DNA from: Bathymodiolus brooksi
Taxonomy: Eukaryota > Mollusca > Bivalvia > Mytilida > Modiolidae
DNA: 64,000 nucleotides
Reading direction: 5' to 3'
Assembly (NCBI GenBank): GCA_963680875.1
Contig: OY804589.1
Span: forward strand, 2,666,001-2,730,000
Shown one piece after another: positions 34,001 through 43,022 of the stretch. The translations under genes were made by a program, and so were the position numbers. Positions within the stretch are counted from its first letter, which is position 1, and every line of letters begins with the position of its first letter. A model generated the notes under the pieces. That model was given only the letters and a program-made list of their open reading frames with translations, was not told the origin of the DNA and did not search any database.

Positions 34001-35475
34001 TGGGGCAGGGACAAATGTCCTCAAAAACCACTCTGATTCAGACATCATAGCCAGGGGCAGGGACAGGGACAAATGTCCTCAAAAACAACTCTGATTCAGA
34101 CATCATAGCCAGGGGCAGGGACAAATGTCCTCAAAAACAACTCTGATTCAGACATCATAGCCAGGGACAGGGACAAATGTCCTCAAAAACAACTCTGATT
34201 CAGACATCATAGCCAGGGACAGGGACGAATGTCCTCAAAAAACAACTCTGATTCAGACATCACAGCCAGGGGCAGGGACAAATGTCCTAAAAACAACTCT
34301 GATTCAGACATCATAGCCAGGCACAGGAACAAATGTCCTAAAAAAACACTCTGATTCAGACATCACAGCCAGGGGCAGGGACAAATGTCCTAAAAACAAC
34401 TCTGATTCAGACACCATAGCCTGGGGCAGGGACAAATGTCCTCAAAAACCACTCTGATTCAGACATCATAGCCAGGGGCAGGGACAGGGACAAATGTCTT
34501 CAAAAACAACTCTGATTCAGACATCATAGCCAGGGACAGGGACAAATGTCTTCAAAAACCACTCTGATTCAGATATCATAGCCAGGAACAGGGACAAATG
34601 TCCTCAAAAACAACTCTGATTCAGACATCATAGCCAGGGGCAGGGACAAATGTCCTCAAAAACAACTCTGATTCAGACATCATAGCCAGGGACAGGGACA
34701 AATGTCCTCAAAAACAACTCTGATTCAGACATCATAGCCAGGGGCAGGGACGAATGTCCTAAAAAAACAACTCTGATTCAGACATCACAGCCAGGGGCAG
34801 GGACAAATGTCCTAAAAACAACTCTGATTCAGACATCATAGCCAGGCACAGGAACAAATGTCCTAAAAATACACTCTGATTCAGACATCACAGCCAGGGT
34901 CAGGGACAAATGTCCTAAAAACAACTCTGATTCAGACACCATAGCCTGGGGCAGGGACAAATGTCTTAAAAACCACTCTGATTCAGACATCATAGCCAGG
35001 GGCAGGGACAAATGTCCTCAAAAACCACTCTGATTCAGACATCATAGCCAGGGACAGGGACAAATGTCCTCAAAAACAACTCTGATTCGGACATCACAGC
35101 CAGTGGCAGGGACTAATATCATAAAAAAACAACTCTGATTCAGACATCACAGCCAGGAGCAGGGACAAATATCCTAAAACAAATCTGATTCAGACATCAC
35201 AGACAGGGGCAGGGACAAATGTCCTCAAAACAACTCTGATTCAGACATCATAGCCAGGGACAGGGACAAATGTCCTCAAAAACAACTCTGATTCAGACAT
35301 CATAGCCAGGGGCAGGGACAAATGTCCTCAAAATCCACTCTGATTCAGACATCATAGTCAGGGGCGGGGACAAATGTCCTACAAAACAACTCTTATTCAG
35401 ACATCACAGTCAGGGGCAGGGACAAATGTCCTAAAAAACAAGACTGATCCAGACATCACAGCTAGAGGCAGGGAC
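31090..35475. repeat. 52-bp tandem array, about 84 copies (left part, subtype 1)
   Basis: The unit is ACAACTCTGATTCAGACATC, ATAGCCAGGGGCAGGGACAA and ATGTCCTCAAAA. The first copies (31.1-31.5 kb) are degenerate; the rest are close. A marked variant, GCCAGGCACAGGAACAAATG, recurs in several longer blocks (32.16, 32.85, 33.27, 33.90, 34.32, 34.84 kb), showing higher-order duplication. The array is broken at 35475 by the LTR element and resumes at 43021. Confidence 0.96.
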
Positions 35476-36122
35476 TGTAACATAGTGACTGATAATAAGA
35501 ATTAATAGAAATTAAAGTAAAAACAAAGAACAAAACCTGTGTAGGACCTAAGGCAGTACACGTATAATTATAGACTTGAATGTAATGGTAACATATGTGT
35601 AGGACCTAAGGCAGTACACGAACAAGTATAGAAATGAATGTACTTATAGCGTAGATGTAGGACCTGAGGCAGTACTAGTCAAAGGAATGGTCAGCAATAC
35701 CAGGCGGGGAAGACAGGATATATATCAAAAGAGACTGGTTTGAGACAGGGGGGGGGGACAAGAATTATGGAACAACAAAGGGGAATGGAAGGTTAATGGG
35801 AGACCATTTGACAACCAGACAAATTACGTCCACAAGGTGGGACTTATAAATAGAGAGATGACAAGCAGAGAAGGAGGGAACCTTGGAGACCCCTTTTGGG
35901 GGAACCTTTCTGACTGGAGGTGTTTTGGCAGAACCTTTCGGACTGGAAGTGTTTTGGGCAGAACCTTTTGGAACTACCTCTAAAATAACAAGTGTTTTTA
36001 ATAGACTTTTTGGACTTTGAATTGTGAACTAAAAGAACTATACGATCACGAAAATTTATATTGTATTGAAAGTATTATTATTGTTAATCAAATTAAATTA
36101 TTTAAAACTCAATAGTCTTACA
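35476..36122 (+). repeat. 5' LTR, complete
   Basis: About 647 bp, bounded by TGTAA at 35476 and TTACA at 36118-36122, a 5-bp inverted terminal repeat typical of LTRs. It holds three near-copies of AACCTTTCGGACTGGAAGTG at about 35890-35975, where the 3' LTR has two. Confidence 0.85.
35845..35853 (+). promoter_or_regulatory. TATA box in the 5' LTR
   Basis: TATAAATAG following GGTGGGACT, placed in the middle of the LTR where a U3 promoter is expected. The 3' LTR has ATAATAAATAG at the same place, with a 3-base insertion that spoils the box. Confidence 0.6.
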
Positions 36123-36132
36123 CAGGCTGATT

Positions 36133-36150
36133 TGGTGCGCGTGTGACTCA
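36133..36150 (+). other. Primer-binding site (tRNA complement)
   Basis: TGGTGCGCGTGTGACTCA starts 11 bases after the 5' LTR end. TGG is the complement of a tRNA CCA end, and the extension GGATCGAATTC looks like the complement of a T-loop, so complementarity may extend beyond the usual 18 nt. Which tRNA is the primer is not determined. Confidence 0.6.
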
Positions 36151-36227
36151 GGATCGAATTCTACTGGTACTACGATTTTGGAACCTTTTAATCCGGTAAG
36201 TAAACCTTGCTTAGTACTAGTTTAAGT

Positions 36228-37139
36228 ATGGCTAACCCAGAATTTAGGGATGCGGTGCAACATGTAACAAATGAACTTCAGGGACTAAGATCTGCATTAA
36301 GTTTTGACAATATCTCTAGAGCAATAAAAACATTTGATGGTTCTCAAGCAAATTTAAGAAATTGGTTAACTGAAGTAGACAAATTCGCTTTCATAAATAG
36401 AATAGACGGTAATGCAACAAAATTAATAGCCTATCAATCAGCAGGGGGCAAATGTTCTGAATTTCTTCAGAGAGTTTTTCAGGAATATCCAAGGGATAGT
36501 TGGGAGGAAATAAAGGAGCAATTGATTGCTAGGTTTGGCGAGACCACTGACCCTAGACAAACTTTCTTTATTTTAAGAAATAGACGACAAAAATCAGACG
36601 AAACAATTCAAGCTTTCGCAGACGAATTACATACACTTTCACGTAAGGCGTATCCCAATTTACGCGGACATGAAGCATTCATTGAGACAGAATTAATTGA
36701 AATTTTCATAGACGGATTAAGATCTCCCGAATTGCAACTAAAATTATTAAGAGAATCTCCCCGCACTTTAATGAACGCTGTTAACATAGCTCTTGCTGAA
36801 AATGATGTGTTGAAACGTTGGGAATTACGCAAGGGACGGGCCAGTTCAGAAACACAATATGAATTTAATAGACCAAGTAGGCGTATGAATAAATCACCTC
36901 CCGTAATTGATAAGCGCATGCCTGAACCAATGGAAGTTGATCATTTTCGATCTCAACAACGCTGTTACTCTTGTGGAAAATTTGGTCATCTAGCTAGGCA
37001 TTGTCGAGGTCCAGAAAGGGTAGAGTCCCCTTCCCAAATGCATTACCCAGAAAATAGGAGAAATTACGGTAACTCTTGCTATACCACGGGTAGACAAAGC
37101 GAATTTAATGCTAGGAGATTTGATCCTCAGGGAAACTAA
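36228..37139 (+). CDS. Gag of the Ty3/gypsy element
   Basis: This frame starts at ATG 36228 (MANPEFRDAVQHVTNELQG) and encodes 303 residues with no break. The middle has the retrotransposon gag signature: FDGSQANLRNWLTEVDKFAF, then WEEIKEQLIARFGE and RNRRQKSDETIQAFADELH. Near residue 250 lies one zinc knuckle, CYSCGKFGHLARHC (CX2CX4HX4C), which binds RNA during particle assembly. The last codons, GGA AAC, run straight into the stop at 37137-37139 and form part of a GGGAAAC slippery heptamer. An upstream in-frame TTG at 36207 is possible, but ATG is preferred. Confidence 0.9.
   Translation: MANPEFRDAVQHVTNELQGLRSALSFDNISRAIKTFDGSQANLRNWLTEVDKFAFINRIDGNATKLIAYQSAGGKCSEFLQRVFQEYPRDSWEEIKEQLIARFGETTDPRQTFFILRNRRQKSDETIQAFADELHTLSRKAYPNLRGHEAFIETELIEIFIDGLRSPELQLKLLRESPRTLMNAVNIALAENDVLKRWELRKGRASSETQYEFNRPSRRMNKSPPVIDKRMPEPMEVDHFRSQQRCYSCGKFGHLARHCRGPERVESPSQMHYPENRRNYGNSCYTTGRQSEFNARRFDPQGN
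37130..37136 (+). promoter_or_regulatory. Probable -1 ribosomal frameshift site GGGAAAC
   Basis: In the gag frame the heptamer reads G GGA AAC, the canonical X XXY YYZ form, and is followed at once by the gag stop TAA. Slipping back one base enters the protease frame, which is open from here onward. A candidate stem lies 7 bases downstream (37144-37153 pairing with 37164-37173, 8 Watson-Crick pairs plus one G-U and one mismatch). Tandem slippage at this heptamer is established in simian type D retroviruses; its use here is inferred. Confidence 0.65.
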
Positions 37140-37774
37140 AACACTCTTGTCATAAGGAAGCCCATGATCAGAGTAAATTACCACAATATGCAATTAATTT
37201 AACTGGTTCTCCAAATTCAACTGTGATTAAAATAAAAAAAATGAAATTTAGGGCTTTAGTAGATTCAGGTGCAGAAGTGTCATTAATACACTCTAGGATT
37301 TTTGCAAGTTTAAAAGACAAACCTAAGGTATTTAAAAAGAAGGCTCATTTACAATCAGTCAGTGGACAAGCGTTAAACATTGAAGGATGTGCTAATATAA
37401 CCATAAAAATTGGAAAAACTGAGGTTACTCAATTATTTTACATTGTCAAGGACATGAATAGGAATGTCATTTTAGGTAAGGATTGGCTAACACAAAATGG
37501 TGTTAGATTATACTTCGATCTAGGATGTTTAAGGATAGGAAAATGTTATGTCTCTTTAGAAGAAGATATTAAAATAGCATATATAGTTCGTTGTGCAAAA
37601 GATGCAGTACTAAAACCTCAAACTGTAAATGTATGCCCTGTAATATTAAAAAATAATCCCAGTTTTGGTGCAACTAATTTAGTAGAAATTTCGGCTTTGG
37701 AGTCGGTATATGTTTCGTCAGAACCGGGGTTGATGGTTATTAGTACAGTGGCAACATTTAATAAAGAAAGATAA
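37130..37774 (+). pseudogene. Pol segment 1: protease, in the -1 frame
   Basis: The frame is open from the slippery site and carries an aspartic protease: FRALVDSGAEVSLIH with the DSG catalytic motif, then the flap region and NVILGKDWLTQNG near the C-terminal strand. The retroviral-type protease matures Gag and Pol. An in-frame TAA at 37772-37774 separates it from reverse transcriptase, whose frame continues unchanged after the stop. The stop is therefore most simply a disabling mutation. Confidence 0.85.
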
Positions 37775-39355
37775 TTTCCATTGATGATTGTAAATAACAC
37801 TAATAAAACTAAAAGATTAAAAAAGAATTGCATTGTGGCTTCCGCGAACAAGATTGAAGAAGTTAATCTTGTGTCAAATAAATTGCAAAGGTGGGATGAA
37901 ACAGTAGATAAATTTGATATGTCCCAAATTAAAGTTCCTGAAACACATAGATTAGACATTACAAATTTAATTAGGAAAAATCAAGATATTTTTGCAACGT
38001 CTGATAAAGACTTGGGTTGTACCAATACGGTTGAAATGGCCATTGATACTGGTAGTCATGGGCCGATTAGGCTTAAACCGTATAGAGCTCCTCTTAATCA
38101 GAGGAAAATCATTGATAAAACAATGGAGGAATTATTGGCGGCCAACATCATTTGGAAATCACGCTCTGGTTGGGCGGCGCCAATTATAATTGTAAAGAAA
38201 AAGGACAATACTCCGCGAATGTGTGTAGATTATAGGGCATTGAACAAAATTACCAAGGTCATATCATTGAACAAAATTACCAAGGTCATATCATTCCCAT
38301 TACCATTAATTGATGATTTATTAGCTTTAGTAGGCAAGGCAAAGTGGTTCACGAGTATGGATGTAAAGTCGGGTTATTATCAAATCAAGGTTAGGGAATG
38401 TGATAAAGAAAAAACGGCCTTCGTATGTCATAAGGGGTTATTTGAATTCAATGTCTTACCCTTCGGGCTCAATTCAGGTCCGGGACTATTCAGTGAATTA
38501 GTTACCGAAGTATTGCAAGGGTTGGAAGAATTTTCAGCAGCATACATAGATGATATTCTTGTGTTCTCGGAGACGTACGAAGAAAACCTCAAACATATTG
38601 AACAGGTTTTTCACAAGTTGAGACAACATAAACTGAAATTGAAATTGACCAAATGTGACTTTGCTCACAGTGAAACTAATTACTTAGGATTTGTAATAGG
38701 AAAAAATGGTTTAAAACCAGACCCAGATAAGGTCACTTCAATCCAAAACATGATAGAACCCACTACTGTTAAACAAGTGAGGGCTTATATTGGTTGTTTG
38801 TCTTATTATAGGAGGTTTATCCCAGGATTCTCAAAAACAGCAGAACCCCTTATTAATTTAACTAGAAAAAATAAACCTTTCCACTGGAACATTAAATGTC
38901 AGAACGCTTTTCAACAATTAAAACAGGATCTAATTAAATTACCCTATTTGGCGAATCCGGACTTAAACAAACCCTACGTGTTATACACTGATGCCAGTGA
39001 TGAATGTATAGGAGCATGTTTAACTCAATTTACCCCAAGTCCAATCCCCGGTGAAACTCAGGAAGTAGAGAGACCGATTTATTTGTTGTCCCACAAATTA
39101 AGTCGAACTCAGTGTAGATACTCTACCATTGAAAAGGAGGCATTTGCCATTAATTACAGTTTGCAAAAATTAAATCACTATCTGTATAATGCAGAATTTA
39201 AAATTAAAACTGACCACAAACCCTTGAAATATATTTTGGATGCCCCCATGCAAAATAAAAAAATTCAGCTTTGGGCTTTAAACATTTCTGCTTACAACTG
39301 TACTATAGAATACATTCCAGGTACGAAAAATGTAGTCGCTGATTTCTTGTCTTGA
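37775..39355 (+). pseudogene. Pol segment 2: reverse transcriptase and RNase H
   Basis: RT motifs are in order: WAAPIIIVKKKDNTPRMCVD, TSMDVKSGYYQIKV (first catalytic Asp), NVLPFGLNSGPGLF (a degraded form of the usual NAPATF box), AAYIDDILVFS (YIDD centre) and YLGFVIGKNGLKPDP. RNase H follows with VLYTDASDECIGACLTQ, STIEKEAFAI and IKTDHKPLKYI. A 27-bp direct duplication at 38239-38265/38266-38292 inserts nine extra residues before motif A. The frame ends in a TGA at 39353-39355 inside the conserved ADFLS end of RNase H, while the same frame continues to 39664. Confidence 0.92.
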
Positions 39356-41136
39356 TTACCAACTAAACAAGTTCAAATAAAGGAAGAAGAAGAAGTGTTG
39401 AACATAAACGACAACAATTATGAAATTAATGTAATAGATTCTAGTGCTTTGAAACCCTGTAGCCATATAGATAAAAATATGGTTGTAGATGATATTCCTG
39501 ATAAGATCGATTTTCAATTTCAAGACTTTAACATGAACATAGAGCAAGAAAAAGATTTAATTTTACAAGAATTAAAAAATCAAATTTTGAGGGGTAAGGC
39601 GCCAGAGGCGATTAACAATAAACACATCCTTATTGAAAACGCCTTTACTACATTTCGGATGTAAATGGTGACCCAATGGTTAGGTTGTATATTCCTTCGC
39701 ACATCAAGCCAGCGGTCGTGGAACAGTACCATGATAAAAACGGGCATATGGGAATAGATAAAACTTTTGCAGCAATCAGGAACAAATATTACTGGCCGAA
39801 TATGTTCAAAGAAATTTATGCTTACGTCACGACATGTGTAGCTTGTCAAACTCGGAACTTAAAAAAAGTTAAGGCTCCAATGCAAGAAACGCCTGTTCCA
39901 CCCTACCCCTTTTGTCACATAGGTGTGGACGTGAGTGGACCATACCCTACTACTCTGTCGGGGAACAAATATATTATTGGCTTTATTGATTTATATTCTG
40001 GTTGGCCTGAAGCATTTAGTGTGCCTGCAAAAACTACTGACAATGTTGTCCATTTACTAATAGAGGAAATGATTCCCCGTCATTCCGGAATTCAAATTTT
40101 GACAAGTGATAATGGCGGTGAAAATTGCTCTAAGGTCATGCAAGAAGTTTGTGAAGAATTAAATATTAAACACATAAAGACTTCCTTTTACCATCCCCAA
40201 GGTAATGCAAAAATAGAACGATTCCATCGAACTCTTCATGATATTTTATCTAAGTTAACTACTGACAATCCTAAGAGTTGGGATTTGTTTCTAAATCAAG
40301 CACTGGCCGCCATACGATTTAATCCTAGCGATACTACAAAAATGTCACCCTTCTTTGCGTTGTACAATAGAGATCCAGTTCTGCCTCTGGACAATATTTT
40401 ACAACCACGACGTAAATATCATGGGGAACAGTATCATAAAATCGCGTTGGAACGACAACACAAGTCCTTCCTTTTGGTTCATAAATTTCAAAAACGTGCA
40501 AAGAGACGCCAAGTAAGGTATGCGAACAAAGGTGTAAAGGACGTCGAGTTTCAGGTAGGGGATCCCGTGTATTTTAAAAATCATGTTAGGGAAAATAAGT
40601 TATCAAGTCGATGGTTACCTTACTATCGCATTATTGAGCAAACGTCGCCTGTAAACTTCATGATAAAAAATCAATTAACAGGGAAGACGACAAAAGCACA
40701 TGCGGAACACATTCGCTTAGCTAGTTTGGAATGGGAGATTCCGAAACAGGCACTTAAACCGAATCAGAGAAATGCTACTATGGCAGTGCCTGTAGAAACG
40801 GACTCTGATATAAAAAGTTCATCGGAATCAGATGATGATACCCCTTTAGCTAAACTTGCGAAAAGGTATAGAAGGGAAATTGAAACCTCCGATGAGGAAG
40901 ATAATATTCCTTTGATGGAGTTGGGTAAACGTCTTAGGGCAAGACAAATTTTTGATCAAAATCAAACCCATGCATCCATGTCTAGTTTGCAGAGTAGTGA
41001 CAGTAAGGATAGTATTAACAGCAGACAATTCAATGATGAAAATTCAGTTCCTAATTCCAATTTGAAATTAGGAAAAGACAATCCAATGTCAGTGGATCTA
41101 GTCAGCGAATCGGTAGTTGAAATTGCGGGTTTTTAA
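39356..41136 (+). pseudogene. Pol segment 3: integrase with GPY/F-type C-terminus
   Basis: The linker (39356-39645) is in the RT frame; a single-base loss near 39646 shifts the rest to another frame, open to 41136. A zinc-binding HHCC module (YHDKNGHMGI then CVACQ) precedes the catalytic core with the DDE residues in HIGVDVSGPYP, LTSDNGGEN and NAKIERFHRTL. Behind it come FQVGDPVYFKNH and SRWLPYYRIIEQTSPVNF, a GPY/F-like module, and a long acidic, serine-rich tail with two similar blocks (DDTPLAKLAKRYRRE and EDNIPLMELGKRLR). No chromodomain was seen. Confidence 0.9.
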
Positions 41137-42000
41137 TTGGGAGCACGAAAAAGAGAGAAAACAAATTGAAACATTAGCATTTCCTAAAGTGAAAGTGAAA
41201 CTCATTGGCATGAATCATCCAAATTCATCATTCAACCTGATCACTCATAGTCATAAAAAAATGGTGGCCACCAAAATCATGTCATTCTCATACTTCAGTT
41301 CATAACCATTCAATTCATTATTATAATTTGTTGCTTCATGTCATTTCACATTCATCAATTTGTTTTTTTTCTTCTCTCCACAGCTCCATAATTCTAATAA
41401 ATTTTGACCTTGAGACACAATATTTTGCAGTTAAATAAGACAAAACAAAATACTCTTTGTTAGACAATGACGGTATTAGTAGATGTACAAATCCTTTGAT
41501 TGATTTTTGTGAGTTTACAAATCCAATTTTTCCTATTACTCTCAGTAACTTGTGTGTAATATCACTATTTACTAACCGAGACTGGAAATCGACATGCTCT
41601 ACAATAGTCAAACCTAACACGCGATTGCCTCTGGCCTCGTGCATCTCTGACGGAATTTGAATAGTTGCCTCCATGAATAAATTTCGTTTAACTATTCGCT
41701 GTCTGAAGGGTAAGGTAACAGATAAAGATTAAATATACCTGATGCAGATTTTATCTTTCCAAGTGGGGAATTTCGGTGTCTGCAGGGCTGGGAGGAGTAT
41801 TATTAGGAGTGTTGGTATTTGTGTATTGTAAATATAAACGAGGTTCTTGTTTAGCCAGAAAGAACCGTACAAGGCGGGATTACTACGCCGTTACTAAGGG
41901 TTTTCCATTGGTGTCAGCTCCAGTAGCTGAGAGCGAATTTGATGACTTTAAAGGGGCAAATAGCTTCTGCACCAATGTACCAAGAAGAATTTAAATGGCC
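41137..42000 (+). pseudogene. Possible env-like remnant
   Basis: Between pol and the 3' LTR there are 1.3 kb without an intact frame. Pieces in different frames look like a membrane protein: a cysteine-containing stretch at 41457-41660, and a hydrophobic segment GGVLLGVLVFVYC followed by basic KYKRGSC at 41776-41860, as in a C-terminal anchor with a short tail. Some gypsy elements have an env gene here. The call rests on position and hydrophobicity only; stops and frame changes make it non-functional. Confidence 0.3.
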
Positions 42001-42239
42001 GACTTATCATAAAGATAAGCCATTTACTTGGAAAAAAGAAGCAGAAGAGGGTAACGTAAAGGAAACAATGTAGAAGTGATGACCAGTGAAAAAATGTGTA
42101 AATAAACGGAGATTTTGATAAAACTGTATATATTATGTTGAATAATGACTTGTTATTGGATTAGTGGTGGTGGACATACATATAAAATATAACTAATAAT
42201 TTGTTTGAGTTTTTTAAGAATGAAGTCATGTCGGAGAAA

Positions 42240-42360
42240 TGGTGGAACATAGCAACGTTGGAGTCGGAGAAGGAACATTGGAGTCGGAGAAATGGTGGAA
42301 CATAGCAACGTTGGAGTCGGAGAAGGAACATTGGAGTCGGAGAAATGGTGGAAATAATCA
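42240..42360 (+). repeat. Short nested tandem repeat at the 3' end of the LTR element
   Basis: GAGAAATGGTGGAACATAGC, AACGTTGGAGTCGGAGAAGG and AACATTGGAGTCGG alternate in two to three copies with a period of about 63 bp. It lies upstream of the polypurine tract. Confidence 0.75.
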
Positions 42361-42423
42361 TGACGGTAGTTGCAGTAAAAGTGGTGGATTATCACAGAGT
42401 CATTTACTGAACATTCGTTCTTG

Positions 42424-42440
42424 AAAGGAAGGGAGGAAAA
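42424..42440 (+). other. Polypurine tract
   Basis: GAAAGGAAGGGAGGAAAA lies directly before the 3' LTR (TGTAAC at 42441), the usual priming site for plus-strand DNA synthesis. Confidence 0.75.
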
Positions 42441-43022
42441 TGTAACATAGTGACTGATAATAAGAATTAATAGAAATTAAAGTAAAAACAAAGAACAAAA
42501 CCTGTGTAGGACCTAAGGCAGTACACGTATAATTATAGACTTGAATGTAATGGCAACATATGTGTAGGACCTAAGGCAGTACACGAACAAGTATAGAAAT
42601 GAATGTACTTATAGCGTAGATGTAGGACCTGAGGCAGTACTAGTCAAAGGAATGGTCAGCAATACCAGGCGGGGAAGACAGGATATATATCAAAAGAGAC
42701 TGGTTTGAGACAGGGGGGGACAAGAATTATGGAACAACAAAGGGGAATGGAAGGTTAATGGGAGACCATTTGACAACCAGACAAATTACGTCCACAAGGT
42801 GGGACTTATAATAAATAGAGAGATGGCAAGCAAAGAAGGAGGGAACCTTGGAGACCCCTTTTGGGGGAACCTTTCGGACTGGAAGTGTTTTGGCAGAACC
42901 TTTTGGACCACCTAAAACATAACAAGTGTATTAGTCGATTTTTGGAACTTTGAATTGTAACTGAAAAACACTATACGATCACGAGCATTTATAATTGTAT
43001 TGAAGTATTAGTATTGTAATCA
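42441..43022 (+). repeat. 3' LTR, truncated at its end
   Basis: It matches the 5' LTR from TGTAACATAG onward but stops at ATTGTAATCAAAT, where the 5' LTR continues about 30 bases to TTACA. The satellite resumes at once (TGTCATAAAAAACAACTC). One copy of the internal AACCTTTCGGACTGG motif is absent. Confidence 0.85.

Larger units (their letters stand above)
35476..43022 (+). mobile_element. Ty3/gypsy LTR retrotransposon, degraded, inserted in the satellite
   Basis: The element has two LTRs starting TGTAACATAGTGACTGATAA, a primer-binding site, gag, pol in the order protease-RT-RNase H-integrase (the gypsy order), a possible env-like remnant and a polypurine tract before the 3' LTR. Pol is broken by stops at 37772 and 39353 and a frameshift near 39646. 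The 3' LTR lacks its last bases and no target-site duplication remains. LTR divergence is low in the first 350 bp and higher in the last part, so the element is not recent. It lies in sense orientation opposite to the host gene, inside its 19.6-kb intron. Confidence 0.95.

Noticed and set aside
36207..36227. TTG at 36207 as the gag start
   Set aside because: ATG at 36228 in the same frame is the better start; the 5' extension has no family features.
41336..41674. 112-codon minus-strand frame inside the LTR element
   Set aside because: It is antisense to the element and probably the shadow of a decayed plus-strand region; no domain was recognised.
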